Shown: positions 16,775-25,944 of the stretch, in pieces
How the letters are laid out: the number at the start of each line of letters is the position of its first letter
Position numbering within the stretch: the first letter of the stretch is position 1
Assembly (NCBI RefSeq): GCF_004122145.1
Contig: NZ_SBKQ01000003.1
Location: forward strand, 124,001-188,000
Direction of reading: 5' to 3'
DNA length: 64,000 nt
Source of the DNA: Flavobacterium piscinae
GTDB lineage: Bacteria; Bacteroidota; Bacteroidia; Flavobacteriales; Flavobacteriaceae
The notes under the pieces: model-generated
Database searches by the model: none
Seen by the model: only the letters and a program-made list of their open reading frames with translations
What the model was told of the DNA's origin: nothing
Translations under genes and position numbers: made by a program

Positions 16775-18114
16775 CTATTATTAGAAGAAATAATCTTATT
16801 CAACAAAACTGCGTTTCCATCCGTTAACAAAGAAATAAAATGTGAAATATGCAGTAATCGTTCGTATAAATTTGCTTTCTCCACTTGGTATTTTTCAGGC
16901 AAAAGTTTCAACAACAATTGATCGTAATTTGACATTTTCCCTTCATGCTTGTTATTAAATGCAGTAATAAATTTATCCAACAAGTTATTGATGATATGAT
17001 ATCCGGTAATCTCTTTTTGAATGACTTCTTGACTTTGGTATATCTTTTTGACACTCAATTTGATGATATCATCCATTTGGGCTTTGTATTTGCTTTTGTC
17101 AGTTAACGCGTACGGGAATTTTCCTTGCAAAATAGCTTCTTCGTTTTCGATAAAAACACGAACAGCATCATTAATTAAGCTCCCAATTGCCAAGGCTCGC
17201 AAATAACTTATTCGGTCTTCTTTTGTGGTTAAGGAGTTATATTTAGATGAATCAATACTATCTTTTACTAATTTTATTAAATATTCTAAAGCAAAATCCT
17301 CCTCTACTAATCCTAAATTAATTCCGTCTTCAAAGTCGATAATGGTGTAACAAATATCGTCTGCAGCCTCTACTAAATAGGCTAACGGATGACGTTCATA
17401 GCCTATGTCTTCGCCTGATTTATTTGGAATTAAGCCCAATTCCTCTGCTACTTCTTTAAAAAAGGGTTTATCTTGTTGAAAGAATCCATACTTTTTATCA
17501 GCAATGGCATTGGTCGGTTTTTTAGGTAAGCTTTCTTTGGGGTATTTCATAAAAGCACCTAATGTAGCATACGAAATTCGCAATCCCCCTTCGATACCGG
17601 CACGATTTCCGGTTAAAACTGAAAAACCATTGGCATTTCCTTCAAAATCGATTAAATCCTGCCATTCTTTTTCCGTGAGTTGGTCTTTGTATTGCTGACC
17701 GTTTCCGGTCTTAAAATATTCTCCTATCGCTTTTTCGCCTGAATGTCCGAAAGGTGGATTTCCGATATCGTGAGCCAAGCAAGCTGCGGCCACAATGGCT
17801 CCAAAATCGTTCATATGAAAACCATGAGCCTCTTTGAGATAGGGATATTTTTCGATGATTTTTTTCCCCACTAATCGTCCGATGGAGCGGCCGACAACGG
17901 AAACTTCCAAACTATGTGTCAAACGTGTGTGAACAAAATCGGTTTTTGAAAGCGGAATAACTTGCGTTTTATCTTGCAGGCTTCGAAACGCTGCCGAAAA
18001 AATGATTCGGTCATAATCTACTTCAAAACCCAAACGGGTGTCGTCTTGTTCTATTCTAAGTCGTTTTCCTTTATCGCCTTGACGTTTTAAGGATAAAAGT
18101 TGTTCCCACTTCAT
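16771..18114 (-). CDS. dgt: deoxyguanosinetriphosphate triphosphohydrolase
   Basis: HD-domain enzyme hydrolysing dGTP (or dNTPs) to the nucleoside and tripolyphosphate, controlling dNTP pools. 447 residues. Metal ligands are in place: H67 in TRLTHSLEV, H115-D116 in ACLAHDIGNPPFGHSGE, and a later Asp in AADDICYTIIDFEDG. The N-terminal DYDRIIFSAAFRSLQDKTQV is characteristic of dGTPases. It is encoded downstream of the GNAT gene with 28 bases between, so probably in the same transcription unit. Confidence 0.93.
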   Translation of the reverse strand: MKWEQLLSLKRQGDKGKRLRIEQDDTRLGFEVDYDRIIFSAAFRSLQDKTQVIPLSKTDFVHTRLTHSLEVSVVGRSIGRLVGKKIIEKYPYLKEAHGFHMNDFGAIVAAACLAHDIGNPPFGHSGEKAIGEYFKTGNGQQYKDQLTEKEWQDLIDFEGNANGFSVLTGNRAGIEGGLRISYATLGAFMKYPKESLPKKPTNAIADKKYGFFQQDKPFFKEVAEELGLIPNKSGEDIGYERHPLAYLVEAADDICYTIIDFEDGINLGLVEEDFALEYLIKLVKDSIDSSKYNSLTTKEDRISYLRALAIGSLINDAVRVFIENEEAILQGKFPYALTDKSKYKAQMDDIIKLSVKKIYQSQEVIQKEITGYHIINNLLDKFITAFNNKHEGKMSNYDQLLLKLLPEKYQVEKANLYERLLHISHFISLLTDGNAVLLNKIISSNNS

Positions 18115-18142
18115 AGTTTAATTTTATAATATCTAGTATATT

Positions 18143-18592
18143 CTAAAGGTGTTTTTTCATGCAAATACTATTTTCAACCCCGCTGTATTGTCCATAGTTT
18201 TCAATTAGCTGATAGCCCATTTTTTGATATAAAGAAATGGCAACTTTTAACTCTACACCGGTTTCAAGAATAGCTATAGAATAATTTTCTTCTCTTGCCC
18301 AATTTTCCAATTCAGTTAAAATTGTTTTTGCTATTCCTTTTCCTCTTTGTTCTGGAAAGGTAAACATTCTTTTTATTTCTATTGTTTCAGAATCGTATTC
18401 TTTGTAAGCCCCAATGCCAACAGGAATTGTATTTTCATACGCTATTAGTGCATTTTTTAATAAATTCGATTTATTGTATTGGGAATAAAATGCATGGTCT
18501 TCTCCATCAATCTCCTGTAAATAAGCATCGAGTTGAACTACCAAACTTTGAAAATCTGTATGATCTGATGTTGTGCGAAGTAAATCAATCAT
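18143..18592 (-). CDS. GNAT family N-acetyltransferase
   Basis: 149 residues of the GNAT fold. The acetyl-CoA loop is EQRGKGIAKTIL and the preceding strand is TIEIKRMFTFP; the C-terminal part (YQKMGYQLIENYGQYSG) is typical of small-molecule GNATs. The acceptor cannot be told from sequence. The start codon lies five bases beyond the stop of the 74-residue gene upstream, so they are translated from one mRNA. Confidence 0.85.
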   Translation of the reverse strand: MIDLLRTTSDHTDFQSLVVQLDAYLQEIDGEDHAFYSQYNKSNLLKNALIAYENTIPVGIGAYKEYDSETIEIKRMFTFPEQRGKGIAKTILTELENWAREENYSIAILETGVELKVAISLYQKMGYQLIENYGQYSGVENSICMKKHL

Positions 18593-18597
18593 TGAAC

Positions 18598-18822
18598 TTA
18601 CTTTTTGTCGTTTGCTAAGAAGAATATTTTAGATTTCTTTGGGTATTGATTATAACTGATATCGCTTGGGTTTTCAATTACCGATTTAATATTAATTTCG
18701 TCGCCGAGATTGAAATTGGCTTCGGTATATTTGTAGTCTAACAAATATTCTCCACAGAAATAATTCCCCTTCTCATCCTTTTCGATGATGCCGGTGTAGA
18801 TTCCTTTTTTATCTTTTGACAT
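18598..18822 (-). CDS. hypothetical 74-residue protein
   Basis: Starts at ATG 18822 (MSKDKKGIYTGIIEKDEKGN). The open frame extends further upstream, but that part translates a repeat element and lies before the promoter box, so the short start is chosen. Predicted to be strand-rich, with GEYLLDYKYTEANFNLGDEI; possibly a small OB- or SH3-like protein. No recognised family. A TACATTTG box on the minus strand lies 19 bases upstream of the ATG. Confidence 0.75.
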   Translation of the reverse strand: MSKDKKGIYTGIIEKDEKGNYFCGEYLLDYKYTEANFNLGDEINIKSVIENPSDISYNQYPKKSKIFFLANDKK

Positions 18823-18840
18823 GATTGTTGAATTGATTTT

Positions 18841-18848
18841 CAAATGTA
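18841..18848 (-). promoter_or_regulatory. -7 box for the 74-residue gene and the acetyltransferase
   Basis: CAAATGTA reads TACATTTG on the minus strand, an exact consensus match placing the transcript start about 13 bases before ATG 18822. It separates this transcription unit from atpD-atpC upstream. Confidence 0.5.
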
Positions 18849-18903
18849 CGAATTGAAAGTTGAAATAAGAAGAATTTGAAAGGAATTGGTTTCGAAGTCG
18901 GTT

Positions 18904-19046
18904 ATAGCCCCGATAGTAGTGAAAAGCCTTTTGCAGGATTGTTGCATTTTTTCTTGGTAAAAAAGAGCGACCTTGGGAGCTACTTTTTTGACTTAGAAAA
19001 AAGCAACAAGACAAAAAAGCTTGTAACGAATAGCGGAAAATAGCTT
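18904..19046 (+). repeat. structured intergenic element, copy 2 of 3
   Basis: Second copy of the ~145-base element. Boxes: GCCCCGATAGTAGTG at 18907, GCGACC at 18967, and AATAGCGGAAAATAGC at the end. The fold is clearest here: TTGTTGC (18939-18945) with GCAACAA (19003-19009), an unpaired A at 18946, TTTTTTC (18947-18953) with GAAAAAA (18996-19002), and an inner stem AAAAAAG (18959-18965) with CTTTTTT (18983-18989) around a loop starting AGCGACC and ending GGGAGCT. It lies between the atpC terminator and the next gene. Confidence 0.8.
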
Positions 19047-19080
19047 CAAAAAAAAAGTCACACATTGCTGTATGACTTTA
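19046..19080 (-). terminator. atpC terminator
   Basis: Stem AAAGTCA (19054-19060) with TGACTTT (19073-19079). Read on the minus strand it runs into nine T residues, 23 bases after the atpC stop. Confidence 0.75.
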
Positions 19081-19102
19081 GTCTTTGTTATTTTTAAAAA
19101 GA

Positions 19103-19384
19103 TTAATCGGCTAGAACGATTACTTTATTGTCTTTCATTTCGATTGTTCCCGAAGCAATTTCCAATGTATAAGTTTGGTCATTTACTTTGGCAAACTTTC
19201 CGGCTACCTCTTTGTTTATTTTGAAACTTGGAGCAAAAATTTTTATAGTTCCTTGCTTTAAAATAGAAACGATAGGTGCGTGATTATTTAAAATTTGAAA
19301 GGATCCGTCAACACCCGGTAGGGTGATTGAGTTGATTTCGCCTTTAAATAAAGTGGCTTCCGGGGATACTATTTCTAAAATCAT
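19103..19384 (-). CDS. atpC: ATP synthase F1 epsilon subunit
   Basis: 93-residue epsilon subunit of the F1 sector, linking the rotor to the catalytic head. It has only the N-terminal beta-sandwich (LEIVSPEATLFKGEINSITL, DGSFQILNNHAPIVS); the C-terminal inhibitory helical hairpin found in ~135-residue homologues is absent, as usual in Bacteroidota. It follows atpD with a 70-base spacer. The other F1Fo genes are not in the window, so the atpD-atpC pair is split from the main atp operon. Confidence 0.93.
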   Translation of the reverse strand: MILEIVSPEATLFKGEINSITLPGVDGSFQILNNHAPIVSILKQGTIKIFAPSFKINKEVAGKFAKVNDQTYTLEIASGTIEMKDNKVIVLAD

Positions 19385-19390
19385 TTTATT

Positions 19391-19451
19391 TAGTTTACAG
19401 TCTCAGTTTGCAGTCTCAGTCCTGAAAACTGAAAACTGAAAACTGACAACT
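19391..19451. repeat. short tandem repeats in the atpD-atpC spacer
   Basis: Two copies of CAGTCTCAGT-like sequence are followed by three head-to-tail CTGAAAA units. They fill most of the spacer between the two F1 genes and may tune the relative yield of epsilon, though that is speculation. Confidence 0.55.
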
Positions 19452-19454
19452 TGA

Positions 19455-20969
<1,515 letters not shown>

Positions 20970-21027
20970 TTATGTATTTATTTAATAGCTATTTATGTTT
21001 ATGAAAAACACGTCTTTTTTCAGAGTG

Positions 21028-21057
21028 CAAAGATAATTTTTAAAAATATATAATCAA
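21028..21057 (-). promoter_or_regulatory. atpD promoter
   Basis: On the minus strand: TTG (21057-21055), 19 bases, then TATCTTTG (21035-21028), exact matches to both halves of the Bacteroidota promoter. The bases after the -7 box are CACTC, as at HU and tRNA-Asn. Leader of about 55 bases. Confidence 0.75.
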
Positions 21058-21139
21058 TAGTAAATGGATGTTTTTTTTAGGTTTTTTTGAAGTATTCGAA
21101 GTAATGCTTCTCAAGACCTAAAAATAGTGTAGAAAAATA

Positions 21140-21169
21140 AAAAAACCACCTGTATTAGAGGTGGTTTTG
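21140..21169 (-). terminator. terminator of the SGNH lipoprotein operon
   Basis: Ten-base stem AAAACCACCT with AGGTGGTTTT, seven-base loop; on the minus strand it is followed by a T-rich run. It lies 17 bases beyond the stop codon of the 21186-22751 gene. Confidence 0.85.
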
Positions 21170-21185
21170 ATAATATTTAATCTAA

Positions 21186-22751
21186 TTAAAAGTTTGCTGA
21201 ATTTTGGGGATACAATATTCTGTAATCACCTATATTAACCCCTTTAAAGTTTGAACCATACGTTGCGTTAATTGCTTCAAAAAATTTATTAGCAATTAAT
21301 GCATAGCCTCTTGGGCTAGGATGAACTCCGTCTAATGAAAACCCTCCTCCAGTTACAAAGTTTGAAGTAACTGTAAAGTTATTAGCTGTAATCCCTCCGT
21401 TTGAAACTTGATTTAAAAGTGAATTAGCATCAACAAAAGCAAGTCCTTTAGCTGAAGCTAAAGATTGAATAGTTGCATTAAAAGCGTCAGTTGCAGTTTT
21501 GACTTGAGCAGTCTCATCAGCTGTCAACACTGTGTTATCTTGCATTGGATAAGAAACTCCAACAGTGTTAAATGGTGCCGGAGCAGCTGATGTGGTCGTT
21601 CCAATCAATCCGCTAGCGGTTAAAACAATATAATCTCTCGAACCCGATGCATTACTGGCGTGTCTTGTTTGTCCAAACAAATTCCCTAAGAAAGCCGCTG
21701 TAGGAGCTCCATAAATAGGCGTAAGTGCTGCTGTTATTTGAGCTGAAATATTGATTAAGGATTCATCAACTATTAACAAAGGATTTGCCTCAACAGTAGC
21801 CGAATTTCCATCATCAGCCAACAATGTTACATAACGAGCCGGTAATCCTGCCCCTGCAAGAGCTGCATTGATTCCACCAAATAATTGATTTAATGAAGTT
21901 GCATTAGCACTTGGCAATCCTGGTATTGGGTTGGTAGGAACAGTAGTAAAATATGGAACTGAAGTAACATCAGGAATATTAGCTACAATCCCTTTGGCTC
22001 CTCCTGCAGTTAGTCCATCTAAAATAGTGGAATAAACGCTTGCAAAAACGGTTGGGTCTGTAATATCATTTCCACCATAAGTAGCTGGGTTTAAATTTCC
22101 TAATTGATTTGTACCGGCTCCTCCAGAGGTGGCATAACCTAATACATCATTATTTCCAATCCATAATGAAAAAAATGTTGGGTTTTGAGCAACTGCATCT
22201 CCTAATACTGTTGCAGACGGAGAAGATGCAAAGCGAACATAGTAAGGATTAGATTGTCCTAAAGCTACACCTGCAACGTTTCCGTAACCAGGAGCTACCA
22301 AATGATAACTTTTTGCTCCTGGAACACCCATGTTATTAAAAGGTCCTGACAAAACAGTTGAAACCTCTGTCGAAGGAATTTCTGATACCGGAACCGGACC
22401 AGAACCATTAAAATATAGTCTTGGACCTGCAATTAGATTTCCTCCTAGGAGTAATCCACCAACGTTATCATTCATGAACGGAATTTTGAATTCTCCACCA
22501 CCCACTAAGGCAAATTGACTTGCTAAAATGGCCGGAAATGAATTCGTTTGTCCTTCTATAAAAAGGGCATTGTCACTATATCCTGCTGTTAATGAATTTC
22601 CTAAAGAAACATATTTAGAAAAATCAGCAGAACCAGCAGTTAAAGGTAATCCATCAGCAGTTTCATTAACAACTACTGTATCGTCGTCACTACATGCTAT
22701 CATGGTCATAGCAACCAATAAAAGCCATTTATTATTTTTTATCATTTTCAT
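21186..22751 (-). CDS. SGNH/GDSL-type hydrolase lipoprotein
   Basis: 521 residues. The lipoprotein signal MKMIKNNKWLLLVAMTMIAC has lipidated Cys20. SGNH esterase blocks are visible: block I GNSLTAGYSD (nucleophile Ser53), block III-like WIGNNDVLG, and block V DGVHPSPRGYALIANKF with Asp and His. The middle is rich in Gly, Ala, Asn and Thr. It follows a TonB-dependent receptor gene by 19 bases, so the two are one operon; such pairs probably hydrolyse an esterified substrate at the cell surface and import the product. The substrate is not evident. Confidence 0.88.
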   Translation of the reverse strand: MKMIKNNKWLLLVAMTMIACSDDDTVVVNETADGLPLTAGSADFSKYVSLGNSLTAGYSDNALFIEGQTNSFPAILASQFALVGGGEFKIPFMNDNVGGLLLGGNLIAGPRLYFNGSGPVPVSEIPSTEVSTVLSGPFNNMGVPGAKSYHLVAPGYGNVAGVALGQSNPYYVRFASSPSATVLGDAVAQNPTFFSLWIGNNDVLGYATSGGAGTNQLGNLNPATYGGNDITDPTVFASVYSTILDGLTAGGAKGIVANIPDVTSVPYFTTVPTNPIPGLPSANATSLNQLFGGINAALAGAGLPARYVTLLADDGNSATVEANPLLIVDESLINISAQITAALTPIYGAPTAAFLGNLFGQTRHASNASGSRDYIVLTASGLIGTTTSAAPAPFNTVGVSYPMQDNTVLTADETAQVKTATDAFNATIQSLASAKGLAFVDANSLLNQVSNGGITANNFTVTSNFVTGGGFSLDGVHPSPRGYALIANKFFEAINATYGSNFKGVNIGDYRILYPQNSANF

Positions 22752-22770
22752 ATAAATTTAAATTCGTTGA

Positions 22771-25650
22771 TTATTGGTTAATAGTTAATCCAACAAAGAA
22801 TTGTTGACCAATTGCACCTGCACCTAATACTTGAATATACTCTTGTCCTCCTAGATTAGTTGCTCCCACTTTCACTATTGTTTTTAATTTAGGAATAGCA
22901 TAGTTAATTTGTGCATCGATAACGGTAGCTTCTTCTATTATACCATCAACAAAAGTGGATTGCCATAAATATTCTGAATTCCATCTTGCACTAACGTTAA
23001 ATCCAAAGTTTTTGAACAATTTATCATTACTTAACGATCCTTTTACTCTATGTTTTGGTGTGTTAAATCCGGCTTCAAAACTTGGATCTAAAGCTTGGTC
23101 AAAGCTAAACTCAGCATAGTTGTAATTAGCTCCAATTTCAAAATCTTTGTAGATTTTAGTGGAAAGGCCTAAACCAAAACCTAATGATTTAATTTCGATG
23201 TCAGTGTTTGTATATAATTGATAAGCTCTGATATTTCCTGTTTGAATAGCGTGTAGAGTTTGGAAACCTAAATCGGTTGGACCTGCAGCAGGATTAGGAG
23301 AATCTTGTGCTATTCCATATAAAGGAGCAACAACGTTAAGATTACCAATAAAGTCATTATAAATATTATAGTATCCATTAATGTCGTATGAGAAATTTTC
23401 AAACTGACCTCTGTAGCCCAATTCAAAAGCTTTTACCGTTTCTGGTTTTACTAGATCTACATTTGTTCTTCTTAATAATGCTGAAGCTGCAACAGGGTCT
23501 GAACCAGCTAAAGCTGCAAATGCCTGAACAGAGGTAGCAGTATAGGAATTGTAATAGGCGTTTTGTCCAGTTAACACAACAGAGTTACCTCCAGCGAAAA
23601 ATTGTCCCTCAGCTGTTGTTACAGGTAACGTTTCTCTGTAACGATCTAAATTATCCGGTGCAGAACCGATTAAAACTGCATTCCCTACATTAAACCCAAT
23701 GTATTGATCTTGTGTAGTTGGGTTACGGAAACCGGTTTGAAATGAAGCTCTAAAGTTGTGGTTTTTTCTTTCATCCGGTGAAAAAACCAAAGATACTCTA
23801 GGAGAAAAATTGCCGTCGAAATTTTGGCTTTTATCATAGCGAACCGAACCTGTGAATTTGAATTTATCTTTTAAAAATTTCTTTTGAACTTGAGTATAAA
23901 CACCATATTCTTCGTAATCTATCGGTCCAAATTCAGGTGTATCCGTATAAATTCTTCCAAAAGAATTCAAATCATAAATTCTATACGAACCTCCTATTTG
24001 AATTTCAGCAAATTTTAAAAGGTCTCTAAAGTTATAATTAGCGTCTGCATGATAAATTTTTGAATTATCCACTAACTTAGAACCAGTTAAAACATCTGGA
24101 TCAGCAATCACCTGATTGAATGCATTAATAAACTCAGGCGTTCCCGGTAAAAATCTTCCTGTATCGGCAACATTTCTTGCTGAAGCATGAGCTTGAGCAG
24201 GTGTAGCTCCAGCTAGGGTAGATTGCACATAAGCCCCAGCATACTGACCAAACCAAGTAGAATCGGGTTTCCATCTTCTGTTTACATTTACCGCAGTAAA
24301 TTCCATATCATAGGAGTTACCTCCATCTTCAGAGGTTACATATCCTCTAGCAAAGAAATTTTTACCTATTACTTCTATTTTGTGCTGTTGCATTTCAAAA
24401 CCGTTTAAGTAATATCTATTTGCACCTTGATAAACTGTATTTCCGAATCCAAATTTACTTTGCCATATAAATTCTATCTCTTTTGCCCACTCTGTACTTC
24501 CGGTAGCCCAAGGTTTAAAGTGTAAAGAAAAATCAATTTTTGCATTTCTAACTTTATTATCAGTAATATCAACTTCGTTATATCCAGTTCTAGAAACATT
24601 TACGTTTGGCAATACTGCATTGAAAACAGTAAATTGAGCTGGTGTAATTGCACCTGCATTAAGCAATCCTGAAGCTACACTTCTAATATTAGTGGAAACC
24701 ACATCACCATATACATTAATACCATTATAGTTTGGATCTGTTCTATCAGCCCCAATTTTATTTACCAAATCTTTATCTCTATAATCTGTAGCAAACCAAT
24801 CTGTTCCGCTCATAAAAGTGAAATTTGCTTTGGCTGCAAAATGAGGTGTAAATGCTTTGGCTGCTCTAACTCCGTAATCATAATACAAGTTATTTCCTGC
24901 TGCTTCTTGGCTGGTTTGTCCAACCTTGGCATAAGCACTTATTCCTTGGTGAGTAAATGGACTCTTGCTGGTCATGAACAAAATACCATTAAAAGCATTT
25001 GCCCCATATAATGCAGAAGATGCACCCGGTAATAATTCAACACTAGCTACATCGATTTCAGATACTCCAATTAAATTTCCTAATACAAAATTTAATAATG
25101 GAGATGAGTTGTCCATTCCGTCAACCAATTGCATAAAACGTGTGTTAGCAACAGTTGCAAAACCCCTAGTATTGATAGATTTAAATGACATACTACTAGT
25201 ATTCATGTGTACCTCTTTAAGGTTTTCTAGACCATCATAAAAAGTAACGGATGCCGATTTTTTTATATCTCTAACACTCATTCTTTCAATTGTAACCGGA
25301 GACTCCCTTACCCTTTCCGGTGCTCTTGATGCTGATACTACAATTTCATCAAGTCTTGTTTCTTCCTCAGCCAAAACGGCACTGATTTTTTGGTTATTAG
25401 ACTTAATTTCTTCTCTTTTGGTTGCAAAACCAATTGAAGAAATCTCTATTGTAAAAGGTGGTTTTTTTTGTGTGGTTAAGGTAAAATTTCCGTCAAAATC
25501 GGTTGTTGTACCTATATCTTCGCCAACAATTTTGATGTTAGCCCCCGGAATTGGCTGATTTGTATTATCAGCAACTGATCCCTTAATTGTTGTTTGAGCA
25601 AGAGAAATGCTACAAAAAAACAATGTGAGAAGAATTAATTTCAATTTCAT
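22771..25650 (-). CDS. TonB-dependent outer-membrane receptor
   Basis: 959 residues. The signal peptide (MKLKLILLTLFFCSISLAQ) is followed by a carboxypeptidase-regulatory-like beta domain (IKGSVADNTNQPIPGANIKI, roughly 21-105), the plug (about 110-235, with IVVSASRAPERVRESPVTIE) and a ~22-strand barrel ending GQQFFVGLTINQ. It couples to TonB-ExbBD to import a ligand. The partner is an SGNH-hydrolase lipoprotein rather than SusD, so a lipid or ester-containing nutrient is more likely than a glycan; this is inference. Confidence 0.92.
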   Translation of the reverse strand: MKLKLILLTLFFCSISLAQTTIKGSVADNTNQPIPGANIKIVGEDIGTTTDFDGNFTLTTQKKPPFTIEISSIGFATKREEIKSNNQKISAVLAEEETRLDEIVVSASRAPERVRESPVTIERMSVRDIKKSASVTFYDGLENLKEVHMNTSSMSFKSINTRGFATVANTRFMQLVDGMDNSSPLLNFVLGNLIGVSEIDVASVELLPGASSALYGANAFNGILFMTSKSPFTHQGISAYAKVGQTSQEAAGNNLYYDYGVRAAKAFTPHFAAKANFTFMSGTDWFATDYRDKDLVNKIGADRTDPNYNGINVYGDVVSTNIRSVASGLLNAGAITPAQFTVFNAVLPNVNVSRTGYNEVDITDNKVRNAKIDFSLHFKPWATGSTEWAKEIEFIWQSKFGFGNTVYQGANRYYLNGFEMQQHKIEVIGKNFFARGYVTSEDGGNSYDMEFTAVNVNRRWKPDSTWFGQYAGAYVQSTLAGATPAQAHASARNVADTGRFLPGTPEFINAFNQVIADPDVLTGSKLVDNSKIYHADANYNFRDLLKFAEIQIGGSYRIYDLNSFGRIYTDTPEFGPIDYEEYGVYTQVQKKFLKDKFKFTGSVRYDKSQNFDGNFSPRVSLVFSPDERKNHNFRASFQTGFRNPTTQDQYIGFNVGNAVLIGSAPDNLDRYRETLPVTTAEGQFFAGGNSVVLTGQNAYYNSYTATSVQAFAALAGSDPVAASALLRRTNVDLVKPETVKAFELGYRGQFENFSYDINGYYNIYNDFIGNLNVVAPLYGIAQDSPNPAAGPTDLGFQTLHAIQTGNIRAYQLYTNTDIEIKSLGFGLGLSTKIYKDFEIGANYNYAEFSFDQALDPSFEAGFNTPKHRVKGSLSNDKLFKNFGFNVSARWNSEYLWQSTFVDGIIEEATVIDAQINYAIPKLKTIVKVGATNLGGQEYIQVLGAGAIGQQFFVGLTINQ

Positions 25651-25944
25651 AAAGTTAGAGTTTTTGTTAGTTTACGTTACCAAAGTACAAATATTTTTGA
25701 AATTAATAAAAAAAGTGACATAATTTATAACTTTTATCATTTAAAATATTTCATTTTTAAACATTTCGTAACACAAATCATTGAATTATTTTTAAGAATT
25801 TGAAGAATTTAACATTATTTACTATGCGTTCATATAAATTTTTAAGCTTTAGTTAACAATTTAGCAACTTTATTGAAAAAATAAAAAAAATAAAAAAGCG
25901 AACATAAAAATGTTCGCTTCAAGATATAATTGTAGAAATTAAAT
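25651..25944. other. intergenic region upstream of the TonB receptor
   Basis: Very AT-rich. It contains the glmS terminator at its right end and must hold the receptor promoter at its left end. The nearest resemblance is TACTTTG (minus strand, around 25682), one base short of the consensus. No other structure or gene seen. Confidence 0.5.
25880..25919 (-). terminator. terminator after glmS
   Basis: Stem AAGCGAACA (25896-25904) with TGTTCGCTT (25911-25919); on the minus strand it is followed by a long T-rich run, 26 bases past the glmS stop. Confidence 0.88.

Noticed and set aside
18823-19065. Longer N-terminus for the 74-residue protein
   Set aside because: It reads through structured element copy 2 and lies upstream of the promoter box at 18841.
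25680-25692. TonB receptor promoter at TACTTTG
   Set aside because: One base shorter than the consensus and no good -33 element; kept only as a remark.
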